Positions 1 to 10,801 of a DNA stretch of 64,000 bases are shown here, one piece after another. The stretch covers positions 6,510,001-6,574,000 of the forward strand of contig NZ_CP107819.1 of NCBI RefSeq assembly GCF_036346295.1, read 5' to 3'. The stretch is from Streptomyces sp. NBC_00536. GTDB lineage: Bacteria; Actinomycetota; Actinomycetes; Streptomycetales; Streptomycetaceae. Below the pieces are notes generated by a model, which saw only the letters and a program-made list of their open reading frames with translations, did not search any database and was not told where the DNA came from. Each line of letters begins with the position of its first letter. The stretch's first letter is position 1. The translations under genes were made by a program, and so were the position numbers.

Positions 1-1
1 A

Positions 2-97
2 GCGGGTGTCCCGTGCACCCACTACGACCTCGCGAAGCCCGAGAACCTCGGGCTGGTCTGGGCGGAGGTGGCCGCCTGGCTCGGCTGGGAGAGCTGA
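2..97 (+). CDS. 3' end of an unidentified gene (partial)
   Basis: An open frame runs from the window edge to a TGA at 95-97 and gives about 31 residues ending in WLGWES. It has the codon bias of a real Streptomyces gene and is followed directly by a terminator-like hairpin. Too little remains to name a family; the text (a THYDLAKPENL stretch then a Trp-rich end) could be the last helix of an alpha/beta-hydrolase or similar enzyme, but that is a guess. It converges on the dehydratase gene to its right. Confidence 0.45.
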   Translation, partial: AGVPCTHYDLAKPENLGLVWAEVAAWLGWES

Positions 98-145
98 CGC
101 ACGCGAAAGGCCCCGCGGGCACGCGAAAAGGCCCCGCGGGGCGGT

Positions 146-173
146 GCCGCCCGGTCGGAGACGACCGGGCGGC
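146..173. terminator. Hairpin between convergent genes
   Basis: The arms GCCGCCCGGTC (146-156) and GACCGGGCGGC (163-173) are perfectly complementary around a 6-nt loop. The hairpin lies between the end of the left-edge gene and the end of the dehydratase gene on the other strand, so it probably serves as a bidirectional terminator. No T-tract follows, as is usual in Streptomyces. Confidence 0.7.
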
Positions 174-204
174 CCACCCCCGCGGGGCCGGGTGCGGGGA
201 GGTG

Positions 205-1221
205 TCAGACGAGGCTGTCCTGCTCGGCGAGCACCGAAGTGATCAGGCCCGGCTCGACGTTTCCCCCGCTGAGCAGGACCCCGACGTCACCGCCGTGTTC
301 GGCGGCGTGTGACAGGGCGGCGGCGAGCGCGGTGGCCGCCGCCGGCTCGATGACCAGGCGGACGTGCAGGAACGCGGCCCGCAGGGCGTCGGCGATGGCG
401 GCCTCCCGGACGGTGACCACCGAGGTGACCGCCGGCCGGGCGAGGTCGAAGGGCAGCGCGCCGATCCGGTCGGGGCGCAGCCCGTCGGCCATGGTGTGAC
501 CGGCGGACACGGTCACCGGGCGGCCCGCCCGCAGGGCGGCCGTGAGGGCCGGTACGGCCTCGGGTTCCGCCCCGATCACCGCCGTACCGGATCCGGCGGC
601 GGCCAGGCACGCACCGGCGACGGCGCTGCCACCGCCGACGGGGACGACGACGGCGTCCAGCCGGGCGCCCTCGGCGACCACTTGGGCGAGCAGTTCGGCG
701 GTGGCGGTGGCCTGGCCGAGGACCACCCGCGGGTTCTCGTAGGGGTCGACGGTGTCGTAACCGTGCCGCTCCCTCAACTCCTCGACCACGGCGACCCGTT
801 CGGCCAGAAGCGTCCCCACGGTGAGCACCTCGGCGCCGGTGGCGCGGATCCGCCGGATCTTGCCGGCCGGTGCGTCCGACGGAAGGACGAACGTGGCGGG
901 CAGCCGGTGTTCACGGGCCGCGAGGGCCACGGCGATCGCATGGTTGCCCGTGCTCTGCGCGACCACGCCCCGGCTTCCGGAGCGGGCGAGTTCGTCGACG
1001 GCCAGGAGGGCGCCGCGGACCTTGAACGACCCGCCGCGCTGGAGGTTTTCGGCCTTCAGCCACAGGCGGGTGCCCGCGAGGGCGTCCAGCTGGTCGCAGC
1101 GCACCACCGGGGTGCGCCAGACCCGCCCGGCGAGTTCGCGGCGGGCACGGTCGACGTCGGTGCGGTCGATCCGTACGTCGGCCGTCAGGGTGCGGGAACG
1201 TCCGATAAGGTAATCAGACAT
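205..1221 (-). CDS. PLP-dependent threonine/serine dehydratase-like enzyme
   Basis: A 338-residue fold-type II PLP enzyme of the IlvA/serine racemase/threo-3-hydroxyaspartate dehydratase group. The PLP lysine is in GGSFKVRGA, the substrate loop in STGNHA, the phosphate-binding glycines in VPVGGGS, and the C-terminal LSGGN motif is present. There is no ACT-like regulatory domain, so it resembles catabolic or biosynthetic dehydratases rather than allosteric IlvA. The exact substrate (Thr, Ser, hydroxyaspartate or Dap) cannot be read. I chose ATG 1221 because a 30-codon ORF with a strong Shine-Dalgarno ends across it, suggesting coupling; an in-frame ATG at 1257 is the alternative. It lies at the edge of the Hpg/Dap locus, so a role in amino-acid supply or detoxification is possible but inferred. 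Confidence 0.8.
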   Translation of the reverse strand: MSDYLIGRSRTLTADVRIDRTDVDRARRELAGRVWRTPVVRCDQLDALAGTRLWLKAENLQRGGSFKVRGALLAVDELARSGSRGVVAQSTGNHAIAVALAAREHRLPATFVLPSDAPAGKIRRIRATGAEVLTVGTLLAERVAVVEELRERHGYDTVDPYENPRVVLGQATATAELLAQVVAEGARLDAVVVPVGGGSAVAGACLAAAGSGTAVIGAEPEAVPALTAALRAGRPVTVSAGHTMADGLRPDRIGALPFDLARPAVTSVVTVREAAIADALRAAFLHVRLVIEPAAATALAAALSHAAEHGGDVGVLLSGGNVEPGLITSVLAEQDSLV

Positions 1222-1306
1222 TCCGCGCCGCCATTCCGTACGGGCCACCGAATTCATTTCGGCCGCCCGTCCCGAGGCATATGTTCCACGCCGATGTATT
1301 GCCCAT
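1214..1306 (-). CDS. Possible 30-aa leader ORF coupled to the dehydratase
   Basis: An AAGGAGG sequence (1314-1320, read on the minus strand) sits 7 nt ahead of an ATG at 1306. The frame runs 30 codons and stops with TGA at 1216-1214, inside the first codons of the dehydratase (ATGTCTGA arrangement). This is the best ribosome-binding site in the intergenic region, whereas the dehydratase start has none. It may be a translational-coupling leader or attenuator. The peptide carries no obvious run of one amino acid. Confidence 0.35.
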   Translation of the reverse strand: MGNTSAWNICLGTGGRNEFGGPYGMAARNV

Positions 1307-1577
1307 CGAGGGGCCTCCTTAAAGGCTTTCTGTGGACAGTGCAGAAGTTCCCGTCATCCTTGCAGCGAGGGTTCTTCGTCCGAAAGGCTCGGGCAATGGA
1401 GCCCCGGTGGTTCACCGGGGGGACGGCGGGTGAGTACCGTCGTCGGCTTCCGCCGCGGCGAGAGAAATCAGATCCGCCCGCAGGCGGCATCGGAGCGCGG
1501 GCGACATCCCACGGCGGGCAGGTCCGCCGGCGGTCGACGACCCCGCCCGATGCGGTGCGGGCCCGGTCCACTCCACG
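1307..1577. other. Divergent intergenic region with hairpin
   Basis: This gap separates the dehydratase (left) from the ABC ATPase (right). It contains the leader ribosome-binding site at 1314-1320 and a perfect hairpin, CCCCGGTG (1402-1409) with CACCGGGG (1413-1420). I see no StrR-type palindrome and no confident promoter. Confidence 0.4.
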
Positions 1578-2447
1578 ATGGTGATGATGATCGAGATCAG
1601 GGAACTGACGAAGCGCTACGGCACCGTCACGGCCGTCAACGGCCTCAGCTTCACGGTCGGTTCCGGACGCGTCACCGGACTCCTCGGTCCGGCCGGCGCG
1701 GGCAAGACCACCACGCTCCGGGTGCTGCTGGGGCTGAGCGCCCCGACGTCCGGCAGCGCCACGATCGGCGGCCGGGAGTTCCAGGACCACCCGCCCGGCC
1801 CGCAGGAGGTCGGCGTACTGCTCGCCACCCACGGCGTCTACTGCCCGCACGTGGGGAACACCGCGCGGGAGTACCTGACCGGGGCGGCCCGCCGCTACGG
1901 CGTACCGCGGGCCCGGGTGGACGCGCTGCTGGACGAGGCCGGGCTGACCGGGGCGGAGCACCGCCGGGTCGGCACCTTCCCGCTGGGCATGCGCCAACGC
2001 CTCGGCGTCGCCTGCGCGCTGCTCGCCGACCCGCCCGTCCTGGTGCTGGACGAGCCGCTGGGCGGACTGGACGAGCGCGGTCTGCGCTGGGCCAGGGACC
2101 TGTTCCAGCGGCTGGCCGCCGAGGACCGCACGGTGCTCGTCTCCGGTCAACTGCCCCTCCAGCTCGCCGAGCTGGTGGACGAGCTGGTGATCATCGAGCG
2201 CGGTGAGCTGGTCGCGGGGCAACGCGCGGCGCGGCTCGCCGTCCGCCCCGACCGCTCCCCGGTGTCGGTGCGGACCCCCGACGTCGAGGTGCTGTGCACC
2301 CTGCTGACCGACGAGGGCGCGTCGGTGCTGGTGAACGACGACAACTCGCTGACGGTGACGGGCCTGAGCGCCCGGCGCATCGGCGACGTCGCCTTCCTGA
2401 ACGTCGTACCGCTGCACGAACTCACCCCGGGAACCCCCGGGCGCTGA
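1578..2447 (+). CDS. ABC transporter ATP-binding protein, no permease partner
   Basis: A 289-residue ABC ATPase of the DrrA/BcrA export or self-resistance type. Walker A is GPAGAGKTTT (about residues 37-46). The signature is the degenerate LGMRQR form typical of this group, and Walker B is VLVLDEP followed by a D-loop (GGLDE). The C-terminal 80 residues resemble the extra domain of drug-export ATPases. Its normal membrane partner would lie immediately downstream, but the next gene is a YbaK-type protein and no permease is nearby, so it is an orphan or works with a distant subunit. No good ribosome-binding site is visible; ATG 1578 or the nearby in-frame ATG codons at 1584 and 1587 could be used. 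Confidence 0.85.
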   Translation: MVMMIEIRELTKRYGTVTAVNGLSFTVGSGRVTGLLGPAGAGKTTTLRVLLGLSAPTSGSATIGGREFQDHPPGPQEVGVLLATHGVYCPHVGNTAREYLTGAARRYGVPRARVDALLDEAGLTGAEHRRVGTFPLGMRQRLGVACALLADPPVLVLDEPLGGLDERGLRWARDLFQRLAAEDRTVLVSGQLPLQLAELVDELVIIERGELVAGQRAARLAVRPDRSPVSVRTPDVEVLCTLLTDEGASVLVNDDNSLTVTGLSARRIGDVAFLNVVPLHELTPGTPGR

Positions 2448-2639
2448 GGCCCTGCCCCTGCCCTGCGCACCCCACGAGCCGTGCGCGGAGGTTGTCCAGC
2501 CTGCGGTCGGATCCCGCTGGGCGCATGTCACGGCCGTCGGCGATGTCCCGGCGGCGCCCATCTGCCTACGGAGGAACGGTGTACTGCCGCCCCCACTGCC
2601 CCCGAACCGTCACCACCCACCAGTCCGAGGAGGACCTGA

Positions 2640-3128
2640 ATGTCTGAGGACCGCGATGCCTTCCAGCGCCTGACCGAACTCCTCGCGTCCGGGGACGCGT
2701 CCTACCGCACCATCCCGCACGAACCCGAGGGCCGCACCGATGTCGCCAGCGAATTGCGCCGACACCCGCTGGAGCAGGCCGCCAAGTCCATCGTGATCCG
2801 GGTGGCGACCGGCAAGCGGTCCCGCCGCTACGTGCTCGCGGTGGTTCCCGGCGACCGGCGGGTCGACCTGCCCGCCCTGGCGCTGCGCTACGGCGGCCGG
2901 GAGGCCTCCTTCGCGACCCAGGAGGTCGCCGAGCGCCTCGCGGGCAGCGTCAGCGGGTCCATCACCCCGTTCGCCTTCTCCGCCGAGCTGGACCTGCTCG
3001 TCGACGAAGGCCTGCTGGTCCACGACGAGATCTACTTCAACGCGGGGCGCCTCGACCTGTCGGTCGCCCTGTCCGTCGCGGACTACCAGCGCCTCGCCCG
3101 TCCGGACGTCGCGGCGATAGCCGTCTGA
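2640..3128 (+). CDS. YbaK/EbsC-type aminoacyl-tRNA deacylase
   Basis: A 162-residue single-domain protein of the YbaK/ProX/prolyl-tRNA-synthetase-associated editing family. Its N-terminal half has the family's conserved AKSIVI strand and Lys, and the central part carries the GDRRVDLPAL segment. Members hydrolyse mischarged aminoacyl-tRNAs in trans. GAGGAGG sits about 7 nt ahead of the ATG, so the start is firm. It lies just upstream of the Hpg/Dap locus. One inference is that it clears tRNAs mischarged with a non-protein amino acid made here; equally it may be a general housekeeping paralogue. Confidence 0.8.
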   Translation: MSEDRDAFQRLTELLASGDASYRTIPHEPEGRTDVASELRRHPLEQAAKSIVIRVATGKRSRRYVLAVVPGDRRVDLPALALRYGGREASFATQEVAERLAGSVSGSITPFAFSAELDLLVDEGLLVHDEIYFNAGRLDLSVALSVADYQRLARPDVAAIAV

Positions 3129-3500
3129 CGGTCCTTCACGGCACGGCCGGCGAGGCGCCGTTCAACCGACGCGCCGACGCAGTTGTACAGCGGGCGGCCG
3201 GCGCTGCCGCGAATTTCGCGCGGCGCCGCGCCGCCCGGCGGTGTTCAACGGCCTTTCCCCGCCGCCGAGTATTGATCCACCGCAGGGCCTCAGGTCATCC
3301 TGATTGAGGAGAGCGCTCTGCGTGCGGTGAGCTTTGTGTGGCGGAGCGGATGCAGTTTCTTCGGCTCCCTGGCTTCAGGTCTTAGCTGATTCTCTCTGGC
3401 CGTCATTTCCATCGCCGACCGGCCCGGCGCACCGAATTCCGGTAGCGATAACCGGTCGGTTGGTCAATTATTTCGCTTTCTGCTGGAGAGAGGGACGCAG
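3129..3500. other. Long regulatory region upstream of the cmlA-like operon
   Basis: A 372-bp gap without a gene. It holds a StrR-type palindrome (3160-3188) and an extra half-site GTTCAAC (3243-3249). The half-site doubles as a weak -35 (TTCAAC) with a TATTGA-like -10 about 20 bp downstream. A GGAGAGAGGG ribosome-binding site precedes the ATG at 3501. The promoter assignment is tentative. Confidence 0.45.
3160..3188. promoter_or_regulatory. StrR-type operator, upstream of cmlA-like gene
   Basis: GTTCAACCG, 11 nt, CAGTTGTAC. It has the same 9-11-9 geometry as the perfect palindromes at 15647 and 23511, with two mismatches to perfect symmetry. StrR-family regulators are known to bind GTTC-type palindromes with an 11-bp centre. 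It probably drives the operon beginning at 3501. Confidence 0.65.
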
Positions 3501-5084
3501 ATGTCCGACGAGCTGCTGTATCTGAAGTCCAAGGTCATCATCGAGCCGCTGGTGGACAGGTTCTTCGCCTGGCCGTACACCGTGGCCCCGGTCCAGGCCG
3601 CCATGAACCTCGCGTTCCTGCAGCTTCCGCTGCTGGAGTCGTACCTGCAGTCCCCGCAGGTGCACGTCGCGGCCAGCAACAACCCCGAGCTGCGCGGCGG
3701 CTACTTCGTCAACATCCCGGAGGAGCGCGCCGACGAGGTCCGTGACCTGGTCGCCTCGATCAAGAAGGACCGGGCCCCGATGCTCCGCTTCGCCGAGGCG
3801 ATCGCGGCGGGCCAGGAGACCCTGCGGGCGAACGCCACCGGCTTCGACCTCACCCCGCTCTACCCGAAGATGCCCGCCGAGCTCGGCGGACTCATCGAAC
3901 TCGCCTACGACACCGACAACCAGGCGCAGATGCGCTTCATGGAGCCGGTCGTCTACAAGAGCGACGTCTACCAGCAGGGCCGCCAGTCGGTTCAGCTGTC
4001 CTTCGAGACCGGCATCGAGCGCCCGTTCATCCTGAGCACCCCGCGCCTGCCCTCGCCGGACGTCCTGGAGCTGGACATCCCGTTCAACCACCCCGGCCTC
4101 GCCGAGCTGTTCAAGGCCCGTGTGCACGGCACCACCCTCGCCCACCTGCGCGAGGCGCTGGAGCTCGACGACGAGCAGACCGCCCACCTGGCGACCATGC
4201 TCACCGACGCCCCGAGCCTCTCGCCGGACCGTCACATCGAGGGCGGCGGCCGCATCCGCTACTTCGGTCACGCCTGCCTGGTCCTCCAGACGCCCGAGGC
4301 CGCGATCGTCACCGACCCCTTCATCAGCGCCGACAGCGACAAGGACGACCGCTTCACGCTGGAGGACCTGCCGGACTACATCGACCTGGTCCTCATCACC
4401 CACGGCCACCAGGACCACATCGTCCTGGAGACGCTCCTCCAGATGCGCGGCCGTCTCGGCGCGATCGTCGTTCCGCGCTCCTCGCGCGGCAACCTCGCGG
4501 ACCCGTCGATGGCGCTGATGCTCCGCAACCAGGGCTTCAACGTCATCGAGGTCGACGACTTCGACGAGGTCGAGTTCCCCGGCGGCAAGATCACCGCCAC
4601 GCCGTTCCTCGGCGAGCACTGTGACCTCGACATCCGTGCCAAGTCGACCTACTGGGCCGAACTGGCCGGCAAGAAGGTCTTCATCGGCGCCGACTCCTCG
4701 GGCATCGAGCCGGCCCTGTACCGCTACATCAAGGAGCACCTGGGCACCGCCGACATCGCCTTCCTTGGCATGGAGTGCGACGGCGCCCCGCTGACCTGGC
4801 TCTACCAGGCGCTGCTGACCATCCCGGTCACCAAGAAGATGAGCAACTCGCGCAAGCTCTCCGGATCCAACGCGGAGCAGGCCGCCGCCATCATGACGGA
4901 GCTGGGCGCCACCGAGGCGTACGTCTACGCCATGGGCGAAGAGGACTGGCTCGGCCACGTCATGGCCACCACCTACACCGAGGACACCTACCAGATCAAG
5001 CAGATCGAGGAGTTCCTCACCTGGTGCAAGGACCGCGACATCACCGCCGGTCACCTCTTCAAGCAGCAGGAATGGCGCTGGTAA
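3501..5084 (+). CDS. CmlA-family diiron beta-hydroxylase
   Basis: A 527-residue protein matching CmlA (532 aa), the non-haem diiron enzyme that beta-hydroxylates a carrier-bound p-aminophenylalanine in chloramphenicol biosynthesis. The N-terminal about 240 residues have the CmlA_N character (ESYLQSPQVHVAA, LSYD-like AYDTDNQAQMRFMEP). The rest is a metallo-beta-lactamase fold with HGHQDH giving H301, H303, D305 and H306, then E372 (GEHCDL) and D398 (ADSSG). These correspond to the CmlA diiron ligands, and retention of the Glu argues for an oxygenase rather than a Zn hydrolase. It heads the operon with the Hpg genes and has an upstream StrR-type site. Known relatives act on amino acids bound to a carrier protein, but no carrier gene is visible here. 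Confidence 0.85.
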   Translation: MSDELLYLKSKVIIEPLVDRFFAWPYTVAPVQAAMNLAFLQLPLLESYLQSPQVHVAASNNPELRGGYFVNIPEERADEVRDLVASIKKDRAPMLRFAEAIAAGQETLRANATGFDLTPLYPKMPAELGGLIELAYDTDNQAQMRFMEPVVYKSDVYQQGRQSVQLSFETGIERPFILSTPRLPSPDVLELDIPFNHPGLAELFKARVHGTTLAHLREALELDDEQTAHLATMLTDAPSLSPDRHIEGGGRIRYFGHACLVLQTPEAAIVTDPFISADSDKDDRFTLEDLPDYIDLVLITHGHQDHIVLETLLQMRGRLGAIVVPRSSRGNLADPSMALMLRNQGFNVIEVDDFDEVEFPGGKITATPFLGEHCDLDIRAKSTYWAELAGKKVFIGADSSGIEPALYRYIKEHLGTADIAFLGMECDGAPLTWLYQALLTIPVTKKMSNSRKLSGSNAEQAAAIMTELGATEAYVYAMGEEDWLGHVMATTYTEDTYQIKQIEEFLTWCKDRDITAGHLFKQQEWRW

Positions 5085-5247
5085 CCACCCGGCGTCGATA
5101 GGGCTCGTCGGGCGGGACACCCGGGATTCGTCATGTGCGGAGACCGGGGGTCCCGCCCGCCCCCGTCCCCCCGGTGCCCGGCTCCGCAACGCCACGTCAC
5201 CCACGAAACACCACCGGCCGTCGGCCGTTCAGGAGGTAGCTAGCACC

Positions 5248-6266
5248 ATGGCTGTGCAGGACATCGCATATGTCGAATTGTTCGCATCCGACAAAGTCTC
5301 CGCCGTCGACTACTTCGTATCGGCCCTCGGCTTCACCAGAGTCGCGGACTCGGTGGAGGTGGACCGCAGCTCGATCCTGCTGCGGCAGGGGGACGTACGG
5401 CTGGTGGTCACTTCGGGCCGCGGCATTTGGAAGTTCCTCGACCATCACGGTGAAGGCATCGCCGACATCGCCATGACCTGCGACGACGCGAGTGCGGCGG
5501 GCGAACGGGCGGTGGCGGCCGGAGCCGCGCCGCTCGCCTCGACCCGCGGCAACGTCGTCGTCTCGGGCTTCGGCAGCGTCGCCCACACCCTGCTGTCCGG
5601 GCCCGCCACGCCCGGCGGCCTGCTCGCCGACGGCCGCCGCTGGACCCCCAGCCCGCGGGTGACCGTCACCGAACCGTCCCGGATCCGGCTGCTGGACCAC
5701 ATCGCGGTCTGCCTCGCGGGCAACACCCTCCACGACTACGCCGACTTCTACCGGGACGCCTTCGGCTTCTCCCGCTACTCCTCGGAGTACGTCGCCGTCG
5801 GCGGCCAGGCGATGGACTCCGTCGTGGTGCGGAGCGACTCCGGCGGGGTCACCTTCACCCTCGTCGCGCCGGACCCGGCCAAGGAGCCCGGCCAGCTCGA
5901 CGCCTTCCTGGAGCGCAACGGCGGCCCGGGAGCGCAGCACCTCGCCTTCCTCGTGGACGACATCATCCCCGCGGTCGAGGAGTCCCGGGACCGGGGAGTG
6001 GAGTTCCTGAACACCCCGGACACCTACTACGACATGCTCGCCGAGCGCTTCGACGGGATGGCCGACCAGATAGCCGAGCTGCGCAAGGCCCAGGTCCTGG
6101 CCGACCGCGACGAGTGGGGCCACCTGCTCCAGCTCTTCACCCGCTCCCCGTACGAGCGCAACACCCTCTTCTTCGAGCTGATCCAGCGCCAGGGCTCCCG
6201 CGGCTTCGGCAGCGCCAACATCCGGGCCCTGTACGAGGCCGTCGAGCGCGACCGGCTGACCTCCTG

Positions 6267-6267
<1 letters not shown>
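5248..6267 (+). CDS. hmaS: 4-hydroxymandelate synthase-like 2-oxoacid dioxygenase
   Basis: A 339-residue member of the HPPD/4-hydroxymandelate synthase family with two vicinal-oxygen-chelate halves. The Fe(II) ligands are H151 (LDHIAV), H231 (GAQHLAF) and E310 (FFELIQ). HPPD and HmaS are hard to separate by sequence, but the next gene encodes hydroxymandelate oxidase and an Hpg aminotransferase, and tyrA is in the locus. So 4-hydroxyphenylpyruvate to 4-hydroxymandelate is the likely reaction. An AGGAGG lies at 5231-5236. The stop overlaps the next start (TGATG), indicating co-translation. Confidence 0.88.
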
Positions 6268-8678
<2,411 letters not shown>

Positions 8679-8728
8679 CCCGGACCGTCCCCCCACTTCC
8701 CACACCCCCCACACTCCCCACACCCCCC

Positions 8729-8771
8729 ACACCACGAAGGGCCCGCCGTTGAGGCGGGCCCTTCGTGGTGT
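8729..8771. terminator. Bidirectional terminator between the Hpg and Dap genes
   Basis: A perfect 19-bp stem (8729-8747 with 8753-8771) around a 5-nt loop lies between the convergent fusion gene and sbnB-like gene. It is preceded by a C-rich stretch of short CACACCCCC-like repeats (about 8690-8730). Confidence 0.85.
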
Positions 8772-8786
8772 TCCGGGAGCGTCGGT

Positions 8787-9812
8787 TCAGCCGTAGCGCT
8801 TCATCTCGTGGAAGAAGCCGGGCACGGTCTGCAGCGTGCCGTCCGTCCGCACCTCGTCGTAGATGTACTTGGCGACCGCCAGGTCGAGCACGCCCAGGCC
8901 GAACGGGGAGAACACGACGGGCCGGTCGGCCGGGGGAGTGGTCCGTCCCTCCAGCAGGTCGTAGAGGGTGCCGTCGACGAAGTCCCGGTTGCCGGTGGCC
9001 TGTTCCGCCAGGTGCGGCGACGTGTCGGCCTTCAGGCAGTGGTCGACGTCGTCGACGATGTTGTAGGAGGACAGGATGATCTCGGGGGAGAGGTCGCGCA
9101 GCGAGACGTGCAGGACCAGCGGGTTGTGGGCGAACAGCGCGGGGTCCGTGATGTGCGGCTCGCCCGCCACCGTGGCCAGCACGATCAGGTCCGAGCCGGT
9201 GATGAGGGAGTCGGCGCTGTCGTGGATCGTGACCGGTCCGGCCTCGGCGCGGGTCAGGTAGTCCTCGAAGCCCTCCGCGTGCTCGCGCGACAGGTCGAAG
9301 ACGCCCACCTCGTCGAAGGCGAGGCCGTTGGCCACCAGATAGGTGTGCAGGTAGCGGGCGATCAGCCCGACCCCGATGAAACCGACCCGGCGCGGGGTGA
9401 CCCCGCGGCGCTCGGCGAGTGTCACCGCCGCCAGGGCGGCGGAGGCGGCGGTCCGCGACGCGCTGATGACGGAACTCTCCAGACAGGCCATCGGGTAGCC
9501 GGTCGTGGTGTCGTTGAGGACGAGCACGGCGGAGGCCCGCGGGATGCCGGCGGCGACGTTCTCGGGGAACGAGGAGATCCACTTGATGCCGTGGACGTCC
9601 ACGTCACCCCCGACCGAGGCGGGCAGCGCGATGATCCGGGAGGACGGCCGCTCGGGGAACCGGAGGAAGTAGGAGTCGGGGTTCACCGTCAGGCCCTGGC
9701 CGTGCAGGCGGTACGCCTTCTCGACCATCGCGGTGACCTGCTTCTCGTGGCCGTGCAGGACGTCGACGACCTGCTCGCCGGAGATGACGGAGAACGAGGG
9801 GGCCTGGGTCAT
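8787..9812 (-). CDS. sbnB: SbnB-like N-(2-amino-2-carboxyethyl)-L-glutamate dehydrogenase
   Basis: A 341-residue member of the ornithine cyclodeaminase/mu-crystallin family. It has a Rossmann motif GFIGVGLIARYL and the IALPASVGG and ISSFPEN segments. Staphylococcal SbnB oxidatively cleaves ACEGA into L-2,3-diaminopropionate and 2-oxoglutarate. The tight coupling to an SbnA homologue supports that role over ornithine cyclodeaminase. ATG 9812 overlaps the sbnA-like stop (ATGA). An in-frame TTG at 9827 would lengthen it by five codons but is less likely. Confidence 0.87.
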   Translation of the reverse strand: MTQAPSFSVISGEQVVDVLHGHEKQVTAMVEKAYRLHGQGLTVNPDSYFLRFPERPSSRIIALPASVGGDVDVHGIKWISSFPENVAAGIPRASAVLVLNDTTTGYPMACLESSVISASRTAASAALAAVTLAERRGVTPRRVGFIGVGLIARYLHTYLVANGLAFDEVGVFDLSREHAEGFEDYLTRAEAGPVTIHDSADSLITGSDLIVLATVAGEPHITDPALFAHNPLVLHVSLRDLSPEIILSSYNIVDDVDHCLKADTSPHLAEQATGNRDFVDGTLYDLLEGRTTPPADRPVVFSPFGLGVLDLAVAKYIYDEVRTDGTLQTVPGFFHEMKRYG

Positions 9813-10801
9813 GGGTGTGCGCTCCAAAGGGTGGGAGAGGGGGTGGACGACGGGCTGTCCGGGCCGAAGTGCTCGCGCAGCCAGCCCTCGTCGTAGATGG
9901 AGGCGAGGTAACGCTCGCCGAGGTCGGGGGAGATGGCGACCGCCACGGGGTCCTCGCCCGGGTACTTCTCGCCCAGCCAGCGGGCGGCGCCGCTCACCAC
10001 CGTCCCGGTCGACCCGCCGAGCACGAAGCCCTTGGCGGCCAGGGCGTGGCAGACGCCGATGGTGTCGGTCTCGGAGACGTGCACGACGTCGTCGATGCAG
10101 GACTCGTCGACCAGTTCAGGGCGCGTGCTGGTGCCGAGGCCCGGGACCACCCGGCGCTCCGGGATGCCGCCGAAGGTGACCGAACCGACGGCGTCGACGG
10201 CCACGATCGTGACCGGCTTGCGGTGGTCCTTGAAGAAGCGCGCGCACCCCATCAGGGTGCCCGTGGTCCCCGCGCCGACGAACAGGACCTCCAGGTCCGG
10301 GAACGTACGGGCGATGGCGGGCGCCGTGTGCTCGTAGTGCGCCCGCCAGTTGTTCGGGTTGGCGTACTGGTTGAGCCACACGTAGCGGTCGCTGGAGTCA
10401 CACAGGTCGCGGACGTACTGGATCCGGCTGTGCAGGTAGCCCAGGTTGGCGTCCTGCTTCGAGATCACCCGGACCTCCGCGCCCAGGGACTGGATCAGCC
10501 GCTGGGTGGTGGAGTTGCACCGGGGGTCGGTCACGCACACGAAGCGGTAGCCGCGGTCGGCCGCGATGATGGCCAACGCGATGCCCAGGTTGCCCGACGA
10601 CGATTCGACCAGGATCGAGTCCGGGTGGATCAGGCCGTCGCGTTCCGCGGCGTCGACCATCTCGGCGGCGGCCTTCATTTTGATGGATCCCGCGAAGTTG
10701 AAACCCTCGCATTTCAGGTACAGCGGGGTGTCGTTCACCTTGCGCAGATCTATGTAGAGGTCCTCGACATTGAACTCATGAGGGGAGCTGATGATGGGCA
10801 T
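9809..10801 (-). CDS. sbnA: SbnA-like O-phosphoserine-dependent ACEGA synthase (Dap biosynthesis)
   Basis: A 330-residue cysteine-synthase-fold PLP enzyme. It keeps features of staphylococcal SbnA: GSIKMKAA with the PLP lysine, ESSSGNLGIALA, a WLNQYANPNNWRAHY segment and GGSTGTVV. SbnA condenses O-phospho-L-serine with glutamate to give N-(1-amino-1-carboxyl-2-ethyl)-glutamate, which SbnB then cleaves to Dap. The ATG at 10801 gives the family length (SbnA 326 aa); the longer frame to 10906 adds residues without homologue features. It is the first gene of a two-gene operon, divergent from the adenylation gene. Confidence 0.88.
   Translation of the reverse strand: MPIISSPHEFNVEDLYIDLRKVNDTPLYLKCEGFNFAGSIKMKAAAEMVDAAERDGLIHPDSILVESSSGNLGIALAIIAADRGYRFVCVTDPRCNSTTQRLIQSLGAEVRVISKQDANLGYLHSRIQYVRDLCDSSDRYVWLNQYANPNNWRAHYEHTAPAIARTFPDLEVLFVGAGTTGTLMGCARFFKDHRKPVTIVAVDAVGSVTFGGIPERRVVPGLGTSTRPELVDESCIDDVVHVSETDTIGVCHALAAKGFVLGGSTGTVVSGAARWLGEKYPGEDPVAVAISPDLGERYLASIYDEGWLREHFGPDSPSSTPSPTLWSAHP

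Noticed and set aside
1254..2561. Long minus-strand frame opposite the ABC ATPase
   Set aside because: It mirrors the real plus-strand gene, has Arg/Gly/Pro-rich shadow composition and no family features.
3468..5204. 578-codon frame antisense to the cmlA-like gene
   Set aside because: It is a GC-bias shadow; the plus strand holds the conserved diiron motif and ribosome-binding site.
8690..8730. C-rich CACACCCCC stretch as a regulatory repeat
   Set aside because: It lies at the 3' end of a gene just before a terminator and shows no dyad or known motif.
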